From Bog-756 sp963753905 (GTDB lineage Bacteria; Actinomycetota; Acidimicrobiia; Acidimicrobiales; RAAP-2), in contig CAVWDZ010000001.1 in assembly GCA_963753905.1 (NCBI GenBank), forward strand, positions 62,001-126,000: 64,000 nucleotides of DNA, read 5' to 3'. Shown in pieces: positions 8,878 through 17,073 of this stretch. Below the pieces are notes generated by a model. That model saw nothing but the letters and a program-made list of their open reading frames with translations, was not told the origin of the DNA and searched no databases. The first letter of the stretch is position 1, and each line of letters begins with the position of its first letter. The position numbers were made by a program, and so were the translations under genes.

Positions 8878-9558
8878 CTGGTGGTGCTCCCTTCAGTCGT
8901 TTGTGTCGTGTCTTGTGCGATTGCGTCCACGTCTGGCCCGGCGTGTGAAAGCGAGGCCGTTCGGAGGTCGGTTGGCCGCGAGCCGTTGGCATGGCTTTCC
9001 TGTGTGCCGTCCGCGGTGATCTCGGATGCAGCGCCCGCGCCTTCGCCTTCCCGACGGAGGCGCCCGAGGGCTCGCGACGTGGTGCTCTTCACCGTCCCGA
9101 CCGAACAACCCATGACATCAGCGACCTCCGCTTCGCTCAGGTCGTCGAAGTATCGCAGTACGAGGGCGGCGCGTTGCCGCGGTGGCAGCTCTCTAAGCAC
9201 TCCCAGCAGGTCGGTACTCGTCTCGACGCGTCCAAGGTTGCGTACAGCGGCATCGTCGTGGTGCGCTTCGAGGGCCCCGGTCGCTTCCGGTCCGAGCTCT
9301 GAGCGCCGCTGGCTCCGCCGCTTTCCTTCGTCCAACGCAAGGTGGATGAGCTCTGTCCGCGCGTCGCGACGGGCCGCTCCATCTGGTTCACGAGGGGCCA
9401 CGGCGGGCGACCTTGAACAGACACTCCTGAACCAGGTCTTCCGCCTCTGCGAAGTCCCAGGTGATCAGGGAGGCCGACCGCAGCAGCGGCTCAACCGTCT
9501 CGGCGACGAAGCGGTCGAAGTCAATTCGAGGCTGGCTCTGATGCCGTAGTCCGTCCAT
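8874..9558 (-). pseudogene. ECF-type RNA polymerase sigma factor with two 1-nt deletions
   Basis: Read from an ATG at 9558, the first 50 or so residues are sigma region 2 ('FDRFVAETVEPLLRSAS', 'DFAEAEDLVQECLFKVA'). One base appears to be missing near 9395-9400: the next segment 'WPLVNQMERPVA' is in another frame. A second is missing near 9358-9364, where supplying a T gives 'AYARTELIHLALDEGKRR'. Region 4 follows in frame: 'LRELPPRQRAALVLRYFDDL' and 'SEAEVADVMGCSVGTVKS'. The restored length is 228 residues, longer than usual because of a Ser/Thr-rich tail. As written, region 4 can be made alone but not region 2, so it could not bind core polymerase normally. It is coupled to the following secreted-protein gene. 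Confidence 0.65.
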
Positions 9559-9844
9559 TACCTACTTCAACCCTCCTTTGTGTTCGAAAGGTTGCCTCCT
9601 TTTATGGCGAACCGGAGAAAAGGGTCGGCACCTAGTGCCGGTGGCGTTCGCCGAGAGGGGATCGATAGCAGACCCGTGTGCGCCTGTGCGGGCCACATCG
9701 ACGGACTGACCTGCGACTTCAGGGAATCCGGTCGGCGACGCCTGACGCTCAAGCCTGCGCCATATCGCTGCCGGGAGGGGGACGATATCCAGGGACCGGT
9801 GCTTGCCACGTCTACCTGACCCGCACCGGGACTTCCGGGCATGA

Positions 9845-9888
9845 GGAAAAGCGGTCCCCGTCACGCGCTCGACGCGAGACGGGCACCG
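9845..9888 (-). terminator. intrinsic terminator for a minus-strand transcript
   Basis: On the minus strand CGGT.CCCGTC.CGCG, loop TCGAG, CGCG.GACGGG.ACCG forms a 14-bp stem with three symmetric mismatches and is followed directly by CTTTTCC. This is the clearest rho-independent terminator in the window. It implies a minus-strand transcript coming from 9.9-10.3 kb. Confidence 0.65.
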
Positions 9889-10334
9889 GAAAGGCACGAG
9901 GTAACCGGTGCGCATACAAGACGACTGGTCCGAAGGTCGTGTTCCCGCCTAATTGGTGGGGCGGCGGCCCAGATAGCAATCATCAGAGGCCCCAGAATCG
10001 TCAGACTCTTGTCAGACATTTGCTCCCGACACGCGTCGGCCTGCGTGGACGTGATCAAGGAAGCCTCGACCAGATGCGGATCCTCGGAGCCCTGACGAGT
10101 GAAGCAATCAGCCAACCGTGTTTCGAAGTTTGGGTCACGCCATGGAGTCAATGTGTCCGACGCCAGAAGCCGGTGCACGGTGCCATAGGGCTCGGGCAGG
10201 GGTTGCTCGGCCAAGGCGCGCATGTAGCTGCCGCCAGACGGCCCAAGACATCGTCGCGTTCGGGAAACACCTGGTTCCCAATCAACTAGACACTCGTCCC
10301 CGATCACCGGCTCGGGTAGCACCCAGGGTGCCAC
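9861..10334 (-). CDS. hypothetical protein upstream of a terminator
   Basis: A minus-strand frame of up to 157 codons with GC-rich third positions in its middle part ('PYGTVHRLLASDTLTPWRD', 'ETRLADCFTRQGSEDPHL', 'EASLITSTQADACREQ'). I recognise no family. A good intrinsic terminator overlaps its last codons, which supports a real transcript but suggests the true 3' end of the coding part lies somewhat earlier or that the frame is damaged near its end. The start is uncertain. It is divergent from the YdeI-like gene. Confidence 0.35.
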   Translation of the reverse strand: MAPWVLPEPVIGDECLVDWEPGVSRTRRCLGPSGGSYMRALAEQPLPEPYGTVHRLLASDTLTPWRDPNFETRLADCFTRQGSEDPHLVEASLITSTQADACREQMSDKSLTILGPLMIAIWAAAPPIRREHDLRTSRLVCAPVTSCLSGARLASSA

Positions 10335-10369
10335 CCACCAAGTCTCAAATCAGGCACATCGGGGATAGG

Positions 10370-10961
10370 GTGAACGCCGTGGATCTCCCAGAGCTACTTG
10401 TCGGGGACGCCGGCGAATGGCGAAGATGGTTGAACGCCCACCACACCGATTCACCCGGTGTCTGGCTGGTACTGGCCAAAAAGGGAACGGTCGATCCGAC
10501 AACCGTCTCGTATGTCGAGGCGCTTGACGAGGCGATCTGCTTCGGCTGGATTGATGGGCAATTGGGGCGTCGTGATACCACTACGTTCCGACGACGTTTC
10601 ACGCCTCGAAAAGCTCGCAGTCCGTGGTCTCAACGGAACGCTGCCATCGCTGAAAGGCTGATCGCCGCCGGCCGAATGCATCGATCAGGCGAAGACGAGG
10701 TGCGGCAGGCGAAAGAGGACGGTCGATGGGAGGCTGCCTACGCCGGGCAAGCCAGTATTGAGGTGCCGGAGGATCTTCTCGCTGCCTTGAGTGCCAATCC
10801 CCGCGCGACGGGCGATGTTTGAGATGCTCACAAGTGCGAATCGGTACGCCATCCTCTACAGGATCGGAAACGCCAAGAAACCCGAAACCCGCTCCAGGCG
10901 CATCGGCCAGTTTGTCGAGATGTTGGCCCGAGGTGAGAGCATCCACCCTCAGGCTCCATGA
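10370..10961 (+). pseudogene. YdeI/OmpD-associated family gene with a +1 frameshift
   Basis: Family of ~195-residue proteins sometimes called bacteriocin-protection or YdeI-like. The first 140 residues show its hallmarks: 'GEWRRWLNAHHTDSPGVWLV', 'YVEALDEAICFGWIDGQ', 'RRRFTPRKARSPWSQRN', 'DGRWEAAYAGQASIEVPED'. After 'LSANPRAT' the frame is lost and resumes one base later as 'MFEMLTSANRYAILYRIGNA' and 'ETRSRRIGQFVEMLARGE'. Removing one G from the GGG near 10812 restores 196 residues, the family length. As written the conserved C-terminal helix pair is missing. The function of the family is not established biochemically. Confidence 0.75.
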
Positions 10962-11002
10962 TCACCCGAATAGAATATTCACTGTTCCCAGAATGTCCCA
11001 CA

Positions 11003-11140
11003 TCACCTGAGGCTGATCGAGAGCACCAGCACGACCAGGTTCGGTGGGCTGCATTCGCCGTAAGTGTTGTCTCCCCAGCAGGTCACGATGCCGTTGGGCT
11101 CGAGCCGGCGGGCGAAGTCGGTCCCGGCACTCACCTTCAC
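11003..11140 (-). pseudogene. RCC1-repeat remnant
   Basis: A 45-codon minus-strand frame contains 'VKVSAGTDFARRLEPNGIV', then 'TCWGDNTYGECSPPN', then a short unrelated tail and a stop. This is one blade of an RCC1 beta-propeller ('..SAG..FACGL..DG.V.CWGDN..GQ..PP'), with the usual Cys-Gly before Leu replaced by Arg-Arg. Functional RCC1 proteins need about seven blades. No other blades are visible nearby, so this appears to be a leftover of a deleted gene. Confidence 0.5.
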
Positions 11141-11268
11141 CCAGTATCATCGATAGGTTCTCGTTGGCTGTATCAGGCGTCGCTTCACGACCTAGCCCCG
11201 ATCACCGGATCAGCGGCGATGATCGACCATGGCTGATGCGCTACCTGCGCCCGACCCTCCATTGCCGA

Positions 11269-12042
11269 TCATTGGCCATGTTCGGCGGCAGAGAGAAAGT
11301 CTTCGAGCACTGGATTGAAGGCCTCTCGGCGTTGGACAACGTGACCGCCTCCGGGCAAGACGAGGCGCTGAGCGCTTGTTCCCAACTGGGCAGCAAGTGC
11401 ATCATTAGCGATCTCGAAGACCGGATCCCAGCCCCCGGACACGATCAGCTTGGGGAAGCGGGAACGAGCGAGCACGTCGATCGGAAGGTGCGCTTCCCAG
11501 GGCGGCCGCTCATTGATCATGAGCCGAACTTGTCGTTCGATGTCCTCTGGCAGCGGGTTAGGCACAGCGTCTGTCGGAGCGCCCATCCGAGTCAGAAACC
11601 TGCGGTAGATCTCTACGGGGTCGTCGAGGAGGGTGCTCTCCCGAGCAATCTTGATCCGCTCCTCAACCTTGGCATCACCCCGAGCCAAGCAGGCCACAGG
11701 GGCTTCAATCACCGTGAGCGACCGAACCGCCTCGGGCCGATGGGCCGCCGCTAGTAGTACCGCGAGGGCACCATACGAATGGCCGACAAGATGAGCGTCA
11801 GTATCGAGAAACGATGCAAGGTCGGAGCCATCGACCTCGAAATCGGAACGCTCCGCCCTCGGATTCGGCGCATACCCGCGCCTATCGACAAGGATCACTG
11901 TCCACCTGTCGGCGAAGTTCTCTTGGCGCTTCCAAGTTTTTCGGCTTGTCGTCATCGAGCCATGCACGAAGACCACCCGAGGCCCCGAACCGAGCGAGGT
12001 CGAATGAGGCATCCACCGCTCACCAGCTCTCGTGTCGCTCAT
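11269..12042 (-). CDS. alpha/beta hydrolase
   Basis: A 257-residue alpha/beta-fold hydrolase. The oxyanion region is 'VVFVHGSMTTSRKTW', the nucleophile elbow 'LVGHSYGALAVLLAA' (Ser), the acid probably the Asp in 'IVSGGWDPVFE', and the base the His in 'VLPGGGHVVQRREAF'. All members of the triad are present and the frame is intact. The substrate cannot be told from sequence. The start ATG gives 'MSDTRAGERWMPHSTS'; the Met at residue 11 is an alternative. It stands alone, following an RCC1 remnant. Confidence 0.8.
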   Translation of the reverse strand: MSDTRAGERWMPHSTSLGSGPRVVFVHGSMTTSRKTWKRQENFADRWTVILVDRRGYAPNPRAERSDFEVDGSDLASFLDTDAHLVGHSYGALAVLLAAAHRPEAVRSLTVIEAPVACLARGDAKVEERIKIARESTLLDDPVEIYRRFLTRMGAPTDAVPNPLPEDIERQVRLMINERPPWEAHLPIDVLARSRFPKLIVSGGWDPVFEIANDALAAQLGTSAQRLVLPGGGHVVQRREAFNPVLEDFLSAAEHGQ

Positions 12043-12174
12043 AGGTCACAGATTGCCCGAACTGCAGCACCGGTGCATCGGAAACGGCGTTGGGCCCAGG
12101 GGTGCCCCCGGATCGCCGGGGAGGTGGGACACGAGTTTGGGCAACCAGCTGGGCCACACCGAGGCCGAGCTGGC

Positions 12175-12405
12175 TCAAGGTGCCGCCGTGTTCCCCACCA
12201 GCGTCCAACCTACGAGGGCGTTGGCGTGTCCGTGTCCCATCCCGTATTCGGACTTGAGGTAGCCGACGATCGCCATGTGTTTCTCGAGACCACAGTCAGT
12301 AATGATCTTCTGCCACTCGGCAATCGAGCGGCCGTACTTCGTCTCGATTGACGGAAAGTAAGACGCGGGTCCTTGTTTCGGCCACGGTGGGGAGTGTTCG
12401 GTCAT
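12175..12405 (-). CDS. DUF4287 domain protein
   Basis: A 76-residue protein dominated by a DUF4287 domain: 'PASYFPSIETKYGRSIAEWQ', 'CGLEKHMAIVGYLKSEYG' and 'MGHGHANALVGWTL'. The conserved MGHGHANALV motif is complete. The chosen ATG has GAGGA ten bases upstream; an in-frame ATG at 12429 is an alternative. The function of this family is unknown. It often occurs in small stand-alone genes in soil actinobacteria, as here. Confidence 0.75.
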   Translation of the reverse strand: MTEHSPPWPKQGPASYFPSIETKYGRSIAEWQKIITDCGLEKHMAIVGYLKSEYGMGHGHANALVGWTLVGNTAAP

Positions 12406-12556
12406 CACGACTGATTCCTCGGCTTTCATCCGTGCGTCCCCCAGTGTTTCACGTCGGTGCCCCACAGCGGCCGGCTCAGGGCACATTATCTGCGGTCAGA
12501 AGCGTTCAGTGTTCGCGGTCTGCTAACTGACCGGGCGGTCGAGCGAAGGTCGTGGA

Positions 12557-13305
12557 TTAGGCGGGCGAGGTCAAGACCACGACATCAACTGGCTGGTCCC
12601 GGCCACGGATCGCTACCCGATCAAGGCGGCCCCCTGGGTATTCCGCCTCAATGAGCGGGTAGAGCGAAGCTGCAAGCACAATCTCGCCTGACGAAGCGTG
12701 GGCCTGAAGGCGAGCGCCAACATTCACGGCATCACCCAGCGCGGTGAAGTCCAACACGCTCCCAGATCCCACATTGCCGACGAAAGCGACCCCAGCGTTG
12801 GCAGCGACACCGAGGGGAAGTTCGGCGACCTCTGAGGCTAATTCGAGAGCGGCAATCGCTGCCTTTCGTCGATAATCAGGGCCAGCAACACCCTGAATGA
12901 AGAGACCCATCACTTCGTCGCCAATCAGCTTGTCCACAATGCCTTCATTGTGAATCAGCACCTTGGTTGCTGTGCGATAGAACTCGTTCAGGCGATCGGC
13001 GAACGTAGTGGCGTCCGACCGCTCACCCAGGGCCGTCGAAGCGCGAACGTCGGCGAACACAACTCCGATGTCGATCTCGATGCCGCCGGTTGGCAGACGA
13101 TCGAGCAGTACTGACAGATGTTCGGGCTCTTACGGGAGGGCTTGTGCCCCAGGAGGCCGATCATTTTGCCGCCCACACCGCCAAAGGGGTTCAGGCAAAG
13201 CTTGCAGCGGGGTTCGTGGGGAAGGTGACGAAAGATCCGTTGAGCGACCTTCAAGGGTTCGTAGCCCTTGACGAGTAGAGCTTCCCAATCGACTGATTTC
13301 GCCAC
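12557..13305 (-). pseudogene. zinc-ribbon class III nucleotide cyclase with a 1-nt deletion
   Basis: The N-terminal part ('LPHEPRCKLCLNPFGGVGGK', 'MIGLLGHKPSRKSPNICQYC') is a four-Cys zinc ribbon of the kind that precedes a subset of actinobacterial cyclase domains. Directly after the second CxxC the frame is lost near 13100. Supplying one base gives 'CLDRLPTGGIEIDIGVVFAD'. The catalytic domain follows: 'FADVRASTALGERSD' (metal Asp), 'DKLIGDEVMGLF' (Lys and second Asp), 'FTALGDAVNVGARLQAH' (Asn/Arg). Restored length is 249 residues. As written the cyclase domain could still be translated from an internal start without its ribbon. The domain has all catalytic residues, so the decay may be recent or an assembly error. 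Confidence 0.7.
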
Positions 13306-13475
13306 TGCACAACTATCGCGCTTCAGCAGGAGAGGCGCTAGGACAGCCGAGACCAGACGTATGCCCGCATTGGCAGGATGAGGTGGCGATCCCCAGGTAT
13401 TTACCGGTCGGTCGGGTGGGTGTCACCTCTGCCGGGAGAAGGTCGCGTTATTTCCGTTCAGAACCCTCCGACCGC

Positions 13476-14162
13476 TCAAACGGACGCAGCGAGCTTGAGG
13501 ATGGCCTCGATCACCACGTCCGGCTTCGAGAGCATGGCAACGTGGCTGCTCGCGACTTCATACGTTGTAGCGCCCGTCCGCTTCGCGACAAACCGCTCCA
13601 GTTCCGGATTCACGGTGTGGTCTTCCGTCCCCACGATGTACGCGCACGGCTTCGACTTCCAAGCAGCACCAGGAATCTTCTGATTGAACAGGTCGACAAC
13701 CGGGACGTCCTGGGTGGCCCAGACGAGCTGCTGCTCCTTCGGGGACAGGTCGCCACAGAAGCACTCGATGCCCTCGCGCTTCAACCAGATACGACCTTCT
13801 ACGACTTCGATGTGATCCAAGACATCTGTTTTGGGGAACTGTTCCTGCAGGCTCTGCGACGTCTCGTCGTCGTCCGGGGCGAGCGCGCAGATATAGACCA
13901 GACCCACAACGCGGTCGTCGGTTCCAGCCGCTGTGATGACGGTTCCACCATATGAGTGACCGACCAGGATAGCCGGGCTCTTGACCTGCCCCAGAGCGCG
14001 CTTCACTGCTGCCACGTCGCCCTCCAGTGAGTCCAGGCTGTTCTGGGTGGACACCACCTCGTGCTCATCGTCGATCAAGGCGGGGATCACTTTGCTAAAG
14101 CACGAGCCGTCAGCCCAGAGCCCGTGCGCGAACACGACGCTCGCCTTGCTTTCCTTCGACAT
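13476..14162 (-). CDS. alpha/beta hydrolase (esterase EstC-like)
   Basis: A 228-residue hydrolase of the small group with 'VVFAHGLWADGSCFSKVIP' at the start and the nucleophile elbow 'ILVGHSYGGTVITAAG'. The acid lies in 'YIVGTEDHTVNPELERF' and the base His in 'YEVASSHVAMLSKPDVV'. The frame is intact, with a good ribosome site (GGGAG) seven bases before the ATG. Related enzymes hydrolyse small esters or lactones; the substrate here is unknown. There is no operon partner. Confidence 0.8.
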   Translation of the reverse strand: MSKESKASVVFAHGLWADGSCFSKVIPALIDDEHEVVSTQNSLDSLEGDVAAVKRALGQVKSPAILVGHSYGGTVITAAGTDDRVVGLVYICALAPDDDETSQSLQEQFPKTDVLDHIEVVEGRIWLKREGIECFCGDLSPKEQQLVWATQDVPVVDLFNQKIPGAAWKSKPCAYIVGTEDHTVNPELERFVAKRTGATTYEVASSHVAMLSKPDVVIEAILKLAASV

Positions 14163-14435
14163 AGTTCGCTCCCTTCACTGGACACGAACCGGGCGATCCG
14201 CGTCGCCTGCGAAACCAATGCTTGCGCGAAACGACCGCCACGTCCATCGAACCGTAATAGGGCTCTAACCTGCCTTTGGACAGCGATTCGTGATCGCCAA
14301 GGGGGATCTAGGTATTCTCGAACACCAGCACTTAGAGGACAGGGCCTCGGATCGCCGTCGCCGCGCGTTCTGGGACACTCGTTCCTGATGTTTTGCGAGG
14401 CGGGCGAATGCCGAGCCGTTCGGGCGGGATGCCCG

Positions 14436-14837
14436 TCAGGTCCAACCCGGAGTGCGTCCCGCTTGCTCGATCCACTTCTGCAGCTCCGGTCGCTGCTCCT
14501 CCTCCAGGCTGGTCACCTTGAAGTACCGGGTCCGGTCGGTCGTTCCGAGCGGAGGTGGGAACTCGAAGTCGGCGCCGCCGAGGAAAACGACATTCACGGA
14601 AACGTCGTAGGCGGCTATTTCAATTATCCACCCGAGTCCGGGTAGCCCGTAGTACGCCCTTTTCCACTTGACGGCGTAGTCAAGGCCCGGGACCGTCGCT
14701 CGGATCGATTCATCCAACTGCTTGACAATGGGCTGTAAACCCGGCATCAGGCGCCGCCGCCAATGGTCGATGTCGGAGTGGTTCGTCGAGGGCTCTGGCG
14801 GCTTTCGCCCAGCATTTCCCTTGATCGCTTTTGGCAT
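14436..14837 (-). CDS. DUF1801 family protein
   Basis: A 133-residue protein with the DUF1801 (YdhG-like) fold: an N-terminal Lys/Pro-rich arm, then 'RATVPGLDYAVKWKRAYYGL', 'GWIIEIAAYDVSVNVVFLGG' and a C-terminal 'ELQKWIEQAGRTPGW'. The family is a small alpha/beta scaffold of unknown function, common as single genes in actinobacteria. The frame is intact and the start ATG is clear ('MPKAIKGNAGRKP'). Confidence 0.75.
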   Translation of the reverse strand: MPKAIKGNAGRKPPEPSTNHSDIDHWRRRLMPGLQPIVKQLDESIRATVPGLDYAVKWKRAYYGLPGLGWIIEIAAYDVSVNVVFLGGADFEFPPPLGTTDRTRYFKVTSLEEEQRPELQKWIEQAGRTPGWT

Positions 14838-14932
14838 CGCGCGTCCTCCTCTGCTGCATTAGCGTTCTGATCTCCATTCCTATCCCCAAACGTTCAGCAG
14901 CTCAACAAGTTGCCAGGAGCCACGATCGCCGG

Positions 14933-14976
14933 GTCGGAGGCGTTATCGAACGGTGATGCTTGCCAGGCGCTGACCC
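14933..14976. repeat. dispersed intergenic repeat, copy 1
   Basis: The segment tcggaggcgttatcgaacgg followed by tgatgcttgccagg is closely similar to a segment at 18275-18310 (about 30 of 36 positions). It lies between divergent genes. It may be a leftover of a small mobile or palindromic repeat; I could not define ends. Confidence 0.4.
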
Positions 14977-15110
14977 GCCCTCGACCGGCACACGCGGGCT
15001 AGGGGTCGATGCCACGAACCAGACGTCCACAGAGGCAACTCACAACCTAGGCACGGCAATGCAGTGTCCGTAGTGGTCCGATTGCGGGTTCCGGTGATGT
15101 CCTGCAGGAT

Positions 15111-15737
15111 GTGGACGTGACGGATGAGAGCTTTCCGGTCGCCCATCACGAAGATGGCGCAACGCCTGAGCTCAGGGCCTCCCAAGAGGAGAGGGAGCGA
15201 GTAGTCGAGGCCCTCGGTGTTGCGGCTGGCGATGGACGCCTGACGATGGCCGAACTTGAAAAGCGTGTAGAAGGGGCACTGACGGCGCGCACGAGTGGGG
15301 AACTGGCGCAATTGACTACCGACCTTCCCGAGGTAGGTGAAGTCACGACAAGAGCAAAGGAAGTCGTGCGACTCGACTTCGAAGGCGGGACCGGCGCACG
15401 GCGCGGCCAGTGGATCGTTCCCCGGCGCCTGCAGGTACACGCTGTCGGCGGGTCGGTGACGCTCGACTTCACTGACGCAGTGATTACCGGCCCGAATCTG
15501 GACATTGAGGCTGAGGTGCGCGGCGGGCGACTCCTTCTGGTGACTCGGCCCGGCATTGAGGTCGATGTCGATGACATGGTGGCGCATGGGGGACGGGTCA
15601 AGATGCGACCAGAACGCGGCTCCAAGGAACCCATACGCCTCAGAATCAAGGTCTCCGGGGAGGCCTATGGCGGCAGCGTGGCAGTGCGTCCGCACCTGGC
15701 GTTGTGGCACTGGGCGCATGGGAGACCCAAGCCGTAG
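15111..15737 (+). CDS. DUF1707 domain protein with LiaF-like C-terminal domain
   Basis: A 208-residue protein. Residues ~20-75 are a DUF1707 (SHOCT-like) domain ('LRASQEERERVVEALGVAAG', 'DGRLTMAELEKRVEGALTAR', 'TSGELAQLTTDLP'). Residues ~100-190 form a repetitive beta structure ('VHAVGGSVTLDFTDAVI', 'VEVDVDDMVAHGGRVKMR') like the cell-wall-active-antibiotic-response (LiaF/DUF2154) domain. No membrane segment is visible, so it is probably cytoplasmic or membrane-associated through partners. Such proteins are common in actinobacteria and are thought to relate to envelope stress, without direct proof. The start is GTG. Confidence 0.75.
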   Translation: MDVTDESFPVAHHEDGATPELRASQEERERVVEALGVAAGDGRLTMAELEKRVEGALTARTSGELAQLTTDLPEVGEVTTRAKEVVRLDFEGGTGARRGQWIVPRRLQVHAVGGSVTLDFTDAVITGPNLDIEAEVRGGRLLLVTRPGIEVDVDDMVAHGGRVKMRPERGSKEPIRLRIKVSGEAYGGSVAVRPHLALWHWAHGRPKP

Positions 15738-15770
15738 CCAGTTGAGGACCGGGATTGACCCGGCGTCACG

Positions 15771-15793
15771 CCTGTCCCTGAACAGGCTCAGGG
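15771..15793 (+). terminator. small hairpin after the DUF1707 gene
   Basis: Two mutually exclusive 6-bp hairpins, CCTGT..ACAGG and CCCTGA..TCAGGG, lie about 35-55 bp past the stop. There is no T-run. It could be a weak terminator. Confidence 0.3.
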
Positions 15794-16031
15794 CGCACCG
15801 TCGGCTCCGAGTGCTTGCGGAGGGCTAACCGACTTCCACCGGCACATCCAGGCGTGTGGGAAAGCCAACAGCGCCTCACAAGCGCCTTGTTCCAGTGTTG
15901 GCTGTAACGATCGAACGGTCAGTTCCGTTACATCTCCGACCTGACATCTGTCCGTTTCATACGGAGGCAGATGGGTACCAAGAAAGAGATTCGAACCCGC
16001 GAACGACGCGGGGGGAGGAAGGAGAGAAACC

Positions 16032-16781
16032 ATGATCCGTAAACTGCTATTGGTCGCTGCGGCGATCGCGATGCCTGCGAGCGCCGGGGCCGTGACCCTG
16101 GTCGCGACGGCACAACCTGCTGCCGCAGCGGGGCCCACGATCAACTGCGCTGAGACCGCCACGATCACCTTCGCCGGAGCGAGCGGGCTCACCCACAACG
16201 GCTACGCCACGACTGCGACGACCTCGACGACAGCGGTGAGCAAGCAGACGTTCACGAAGGGCACCACGACCTGCACCGGCACCGGGCCTGTCCTTACCAT
16301 CAAGACGGCCAACACTAAGTGCAGTGCGTCCGGCGAGACCACCCAGGTCCCAGCTTGTACGGGGCACCCCACTGAATACGGCTATGGCTCCTTCAAGTCT
16401 TACGTATCCGGTGGCACGAGCAGCGTGGGCTCGTCCGTCAAGACCATCACGTTCACGGTCAACGGCCACACGTACACGTCGAAGACATGCACCACCTCGG
16501 GCTGCGTGGCAGCTCATACCTGCCCGAAGTCATCGACCTACGGTACTGAGGCCGGGTTCGAGCTCAAGGGCAATATCACCACTGCGGGGACCTACAGCGG
16601 TGCCGCCACCACGGACATCGTCTGCCTCGGGGCGATCACCGGCACCAACGACAAGGTCCAGACCGGCGCCACCAAGCCGGGCTTCACCTACAACCTCCTC
16701 CAGGGAGAAACGACCGGCTCGAAGATCACCATCAAGACTGCCACCCTCGACCCGAAGGAGAGCAGCCTCAACATCGCCTGA
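16032..16781 (+). CDS. secreted Thr-rich protein of unknown function
   Basis: A 249-residue exported protein. Residues 1-~33 form a classical signal peptide ('MIRKLLLVAAAIAMPASAGA', cleavage likely after the AAAA region before 'GPTINC'). The mature part is Thr/Ser/Gly-rich with eight or more cysteines in pairs ('TTTCTGTG', 'KTCTTSGCVAAHTCPKSS'), probably disulfide-bonded. I know no matching family. It has one of the best ribosome sites in the window (ggaggaaggagag, 6-8 nt before the ATG) and a strong hairpin downstream, so it is likely a highly expressed monocistronic gene. Confidence 0.75.
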   Translation: MIRKLLLVAAAIAMPASAGAVTLVATAQPAAAAGPTINCAETATITFAGASGLTHNGYATTATTSTTAVSKQTFTKGTTTCTGTGPVLTIKTANTKCSASGETTQVPACTGHPTEYGYGSFKSYVSGGTSSVGSSVKTITFTVNGHTYTSKTCTTSGCVAAHTCPKSSTYGTEAGFELKGNITTAGTYSGAATTDIVCLGAITGTNDKVQTGATKPGFTYNLLQGETTGSKITIKTATLDPKESSLNIA

Positions 16782-16823
16782 CATCCGTCGCCCGGTGGCC
16801 ATCCCGCCGCCGGATGGCGCGTA

Positions 16824-16872
16824 ACGCGACGAAGGACGGGACTGGGCCCCTTCGGTCCCGTCCTCGTCGCGT
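16824..16872 (+). terminator. strong stem-loop after the secreted-protein gene
   Basis: acgcgacgaaggacggga pairs with tcccgtcctcgtcgcgt, an almost perfect 17-bp stem with one bulged A and a loop containing GGGCCCCTTCGG. It starts about 40 bp after the stop codon. No T-run follows, as is common for actinobacterial terminators. Confidence 0.6.
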
Positions 16873-17073
16873 CCGCCAAGGACGCCCGAGAGCCACCCCC
16901 GGATGGCAGGGCGGACAACTCCCGGATCGACGCCTTTCGGACACCGCCCGTAGAAAGGCAATGACCGGACCCCTGCTTTAGCCGGAATCTCCTACCGGTT
17001 CAGCGGGCACCCAGGGCCGCTCCGGGGGCGCCAAACCCTTCATCGGTGACCGCCGTCTGCGAGATACCAGCGT

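Noticed and set aside
15985..16010. T-loop-like GGGTTCGAATC on the minus strand
   Set aside because: The flanking bases do not form a T-stem, and no anticodon or acceptor stem can be drawn.
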